A stretch of 64,000 nt of DNA. Source: Levilactobacillus fuyuanensis (GTDB taxonomy: Bacteria > Bacillota > Bacilli > Lactobacillales > Lactobacillaceae). The position numbers were made by a program, and so were the translations under genes. The notes beneath the pieces are model-generated. The model saw nothing but the letters and a program-made list of their open reading frames with translations, was not told where the DNA came from and searched no databases. Below are positions 61,371-64,000 of the stretch, in pieces (within the stretch, counting starts at the first letter, position 1; each line of letters begins with the position of its first letter). The stretch is taken from assembly GCF_003946395.1 (NCBI RefSeq), contig NZ_RHNZ01000005.1, forward strand, positions 124,001-188,000, written 5' to 3'.

Positions 61371-61877
61371 ATGACTACGAAATATAAAGTAATCAAAACT
61401 GTTGAAATTGAAAGAACGCTAACCGGTCGCCTGGCGGAGTTTACGGTTATTAGTTTAGAAGAGACTGTGCAGGTTCGACGACGGGAAGTTCAAATGACCC
61501 ATATTTATTGGGTACCGGCCGGCCAACGGTTAGATGATGAAGATAATTATTTAGAACCAATTGATGATCCGGATCTTAATCTACAAGCCGATTTTCGAGA
61601 GTATCGTCGGCGATTTGGCGTATTGACTCCAGAAGCAGTGCGTGAGATTCGTGAGAATTATCAGCTGAGTTTACGTCAATTTGCGATGGTTTTAGGGATG
61701 AGTTATAGTACGCTTTCTGAAATTGAAAATGGCCTGGTCTTGCAAACGGATGAGCAAGAGAGTCTTTTTCGACTATCTCAAAATACTGTCGCATTTGCCA
61801 CGTTGGTACAGGCTAAAAAAGCCATTATGTCGGCAAGCCAATACGAAAAAATCGAACAGAAAGTTGCATTGGCGTAA
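61371..61877 (+). CDS. MqsA-like HTH antitoxin candidate
   Basis: 168 residues. N-terminal half (1-80) is strand-rich without the zinc cysteines of E. coli MqsA; the C-terminal half has FGVLTPEAVREIRENYQ followed by HTH LSLRQFAMVLGMSYSTLSEI and ENG, as in MqsA/YgiT-type proteins. It should bind the palindrome at 60959. AGGGG ribosome site. Pair is AT-richer than neighbours. Confidence 0.65.
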   Translation: MTTKYKVIKTVEIERTLTGRLAEFTVISLEETVQVRRREVQMTHIYWVPAGQRLDDEDNYLEPIDDPDLNLQADFREYRRRFGVLTPEAVREIRENYQLSLRQFAMVLGMSYSTLSEIENGLVLQTDEQESLFRLSQNTVAFATLVQAKKAIMSASQYEKIEQKVALA

Positions 61878-61929
61878 AAGATCGATTAAGTATCAAGAGT
61901 TTAGCCATAAAGTTAAGTCGTTTTGAAAC

Positions 61930-61981
61930 GAAACCGCAGTTCAGCTTCACCAAGGTATTGGCGAGCAGAACTGCGGTTTTG
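61930..61981 (+). terminator. Terminator after the TA operon
   Basis: AAACCGCAGTTC / GAACTGCGGTTT stem with TTG. Confidence 0.85.
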
Positions 61982-62046
61982 TTGTGTCAATTTTAGAGAA
62001 TTACGGTATATCTGGGCTGACCTTGAAGGCCATCTAACCTTAAATC

Positions 62047-62955
62047 CTACCCCACATGCGGATGAGCCAGCACCTTGTCCGGGTACTTCGCCGTCACGTA
62101 GTCGGTGATGGCCGCAATCATCTTGGCTGTCGAGGGGGCCTTGGCCTGTTCCGAGTTGACCACCAGGCAGATGGTGCGGAAGAACGTGGTGTCAAACGGG
62201 TAGACGTTGACGTTCCCGCTGACTCGTTCCAGTGCCAGTTCTGGCAAGATACCCATGCCCATGCCGGCTTCAACCATGGCCAAGATGGACTGGTCGTCGA
62301 TGGAGAAACGGAGCGCGTTAGGCCGAATCTGGTAGTGATCCAGCGCCGCCTTGGTGTCCTTGTCGTAGTCGCCCCGTTGCAGGATAAAGTTCTGGTCGGC
62401 GAGGTCGGCGGCGGTCACCGTCGTGCGGTTGGCGGGGATGAAATCAGTCGGCGTGATACAGTAGATCTCGTCCTTGACCAGCGGCAGGACGGTCAGCTTT
62501 TCCGCCACCGGTAGCGCGGAGAGCCCCAGGTCCAGTCGCCCAGTCTTGACAGCGGAGGCGATACTACTGAAGTCGGCCTGCTCGACGTTGATGTCAATCT
62601 GGGGGAAGTCCTGCTTAAATTGTTGAATGATCGGTGGCAGCCAATTGATGCAGACGGACGAGAAGGCGCCCATCCGCACGGAGCCAGCGTTGAGGCCGTT
62701 GATGTTGGCGGCAGCCTGTTGAAGCCGGTCTTCGGCATTGATGATGGCTTGAATCAGGGGCAGAATGGTCTGCCCGTCCGGTGTCAGTTCGACGCCGGTC
62801 CGGTTGCGAATGAATAGCGGAAAGCCCAGCTCCTTTTCCAGCTGGTTGACCGAGTGGCTGATGGCTGAGGGCGTCACGTTCAGCGTTTGAGCAGCCCGGT
62901 AAAAGGTCTGTTCCTGCACAATGGTTTGAAAGACGCGATAGGCAAACGGTAACAT
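62047..62955 (-). CDS. LysR-family transcriptional regulator
   Basis: 302 residues. N-terminal winged helix-turn-helix (FYRAAQTLNVTPSAISHSVNQLEKELG, about 20-46), linker helix, and periplasmic-binding-like effector domain (about 90-300). Start ATG 62955 follows GGAGGTG by six bases; an upstream in-frame codon overlaps it. Divergent from a probable aminotransferase gene at 63750 which it may control, although two family A repeats lie between them. Confidence 0.9.
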   Translation of the reverse strand: MLPFAYRVFQTIVQEQTFYRAAQTLNVTPSAISHSVNQLEKELGFPLFIRNRTGVELTPDGQTILPLIQAIINAEDRLQQAAANINGLNAGSVRMGAFSSVCINWLPPIIQQFKQDFPQIDINVEQADFSSIASAVKTGRLDLGLSALPVAEKLTVLPLVKDEIYCITPTDFIPANRTTVTAADLADQNFILQRGDYDKDTKAALDHYQIRPNALRFSIDDQSILAMVEAGMGMGILPELALERVSGNVNVYPFDTTFFRTICLVVNSEQAKAPSTAKMIAAITDYVTAKYPDKVLAHPHVG

Positions 62956-63130
62956 CGGGGACACCTCCAAATTGGTTAAGATGAATTACATTCATGCTAT
63001 TTCTAGATAGTTGAAATAGTTTTTCTGTCAACGGTATTCTATCATACTCCTTGAAAAGCAGGTAGTGGTAATTGGCAGTTGGGTTAATTCTGGGTGGCAA
63101 TTAGTTGTTGGGCTTGTGTGGTTGTGCGGT

Positions 63131-63311
63131 GCCTCCAGGCTGGTGAAAATGGGCAGGGCGCTGTGGGCGGACGCGCCAAGCCGAAGAGCGGTCTTGGCAC
63201 TTGGACTTGAGCCGCTAGAACCCGCGTCTCAAATCCACCAGTTGTCTAACCGGCACACCCCGCCGCTAAGACAACTCCCACGGCTGAGCCCATTTTCACC
63301 AGCCCTGCGGC
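63131..63311 (-). repeat. Structured repeat family A, copy A7
   Basis: Reverse-oriented. Inner arms GGCTGGTGAAAATGGGC (63138-63154) and GCCCATTTTCACCAGCC (63288-63304) pair perfectly over 17 bp. Outer flanks GCAATTAGTTGTTGGGC (63097-63113) and GCCCAACAACGGATTGC (63327-63343) pair at 15 of 17. Minus-strand hairpin GTGCCAAG-ACCGCTCTTCGG-CTTGGCGC. Confidence 0.92.
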
Positions 63312-63418
63312 TGACATGGTGGCGTGGCCCAACAACGGATTGCGGCGGATGTGATCGTGACTACTGGGGCTTTGTCATACGTGCTTGGATGGTTGGTGGA
63401 TATGTATAAAAGTAGGCA

Positions 63419-63462
63419 TTGCGTAAATTTACGCATGTAGGTTCTACATGCAATTTATGCAA
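63419..63462. repeat. Two-step hairpin between repeats A7 and A8
   Basis: TTGCGTAAATT pairs with AATTTATGCAA (11 bp, one wobble), enclosing CATGTAG-gtt-CTACATG. There is no T run, so it is not an ordinary terminator. Confidence 0.6.
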
Positions 63463-63503
63463 AAACTGGCAACCAGTCTCACGACAACTCAAATCCATGT
63501 TAA

Positions 63504-63682
63504 GCCGTGAGGGTGGTGCCAATCGCCTCAGCCGTGGGAATGTTCTTAGCGGGTTTGCCGCTTAGAACATTGGTGTTGGTGAAACGCGTTTCACAGCGGT
63601 TTACCGACAAGTTCAGAGACCGCCCTTTGGCTCTGGACGTCCGCCCACCGCGTTCCGGGCGATTGGCGCCACCCGGTAAGGC
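63504..63682 (+). repeat. Structured repeat family A, copy A8
   Basis: Inner arms GGGTGGTGCCAATCGCC (63511-63527) and GGCGATTGGCGCCACCC (63658-63674) pair with one wobble. Hairpins: ATGTTCTTAGCGG/CCGCTTAGAACAT and GTTCAGAG-ACCGCCCTTTGG-CTCTGGAC. Oriented towards the aminotransferase gene, opposite to A7. Confidence 0.92.
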
Positions 63683-63749
63683 GAGTGGGCCATCAATCTG
63701 ATCTGTCATTAAACCAGTTTCCAAGATTTTCCAGAAAGGTGTGAGTCTC

Positions 63750-64000
63750 ATGTTAAATGACTTGTTTGCACAACGCGTTAATCCTGATGTTCCTTCTGCC
63801 TTGAGTGGCTTGTTCCCACAGGACACCGATCCGCGCGCGATTTCTTTTGCGGCTGGGAGTCCGAACGAGAGCCTTTTTCCAGTGGCGGCCATGCAGACGG
63901 CGTTTGACACAGCCATCGCGCAGACCGGGGCCCACCTCTTCCAGTACCAGACGGCGCAGGGCAATCCGGACTTGCGGGCGAAGTTAGCGGCCCGCATTGG
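63750..64000 (+). CDS. PLP-dependent aminotransferase (5-prime part)
   Basis: First 83 residues of a class I/II aminotransferase, cut by the window end. The start ATG follows AGAAAGGTGTGAG. ISFAAGSPNESLFPVAAM and FQYQTAQGNPDLRAKLA match the N-terminal part of 2-aminoadipate/aromatic or MocR-type aminotransferases. The PLP lysine lies beyond the edge. Divergent LysR gene upstream could be its regulator. Confidence 0.8.
   Translation, partial: MLNDLFAQRVNPDVPSALSGLFPQDTDPRAISFAAGSPNESLFPVAAMQTAFDTAIAQTGAHLFQYQTAQGNPDLRAKLAARI

Noticed and set aside
63131-63682. Repeats A/B as CRISPR or known short repeats (BOX, REP)
   Set aside because: They are not regularly spaced, are too long, and have variable paired arms and no spacers.
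1-64000. tRNA or rRNA genes
   Set aside because: No cloverleaf with GGTTCRANNC arm or rRNA sequence was found.

Overview
The window looks like chromosomal DNA of a heterofermentative lactobacillus, most probably Levilactobacillus (L. brevis or a near relative). The evidence is the xylulokinase, the paired D-xylose/H+ symporters and a GH120-type beta-xylosidase, moderate G+C, strong AGGAGG ribosome-binding sites with frequent TTG/GTG starts, CcpA (cre), LexA and PurR-type sites, a T-box and a TPP riboswitch, and typical Lactobacillaceae families (MucBP/DUF5776 surface protein, ComX-like sigma factor, DUF1659/DUF2922 pair). No tRNA, rRNA, CRISPR array, prophage or replication origin was seen.

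Layout. 1-7.5 kb is pentose use: xylB, xylT copy 1, GH120 enzyme, xylT copy 2. Both xylT promoters carry a cre over the -35 box and an inverted repeat at the transcription start. 7.6-17.6 kb holds housekeeping and membrane genes (DUF1801, YfhO, Usp, PEBP-like, M20 peptidase, K+ channel, aldo/keto reductase, GNAT). 17.6-23.5 kb has an NhaC-type antiporter under a T-box that reads as Tyr, then mntR and the mntH-usp-usp block. 23.9-27.8 kb is purine interconversion (purA-guaC, divergent purB) with PurBox-like sites between. 27.8-37.6 kb mixes an orphan Phd-type antitoxin, hydrolases, a phosphatase, an S53 protease, a surface protein, a YczE-like protein and a C26 amidotransferase. 38.2-47.1 kb contains an orphan TnpB element, a HhH glycosylase, glpK, popT (DUF368) and an rRNA methyltransferase. 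48-53.3 kb has fetAB-SDR and the TPP-controlled thiMDE operon. 53.9-56 kb is an SOS-controlled Y-family polymerase operon. 57-58 kb is a RelA/SpoT-domain gene with a small partner. 58-60.7 kb has a secreted protein and a ComX-like sigma factor with DUF1659/DUF2922 proteins. 61-61.9 kb is an MqsRA-like toxin-antitoxin pair behind a perfect palindrome. The window ends with a LysR regulator divergent from a truncated aminotransferase.

The most unusual content is a set of large structured intergenic repeats: eight family A copies (core about 180 bp), four family B copies (about 190 bp) and one partial B tail. Copies share short motifs, but the paired arms differ in sequence between copies while staying complementary, in several cases over 15-18 bp without mismatch. 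Both families share one hairpin (eight-pair variable stem around ACCGYTCTKTGG). Outside the cores the flanks also pair, again with copy-specific sequence. This pattern points to selection on a folded RNA or single-stranded DNA. The elements sit in both orientations, and one composite lies in the thi leader between the TPP terminator and thiM. I do not recognise the family.
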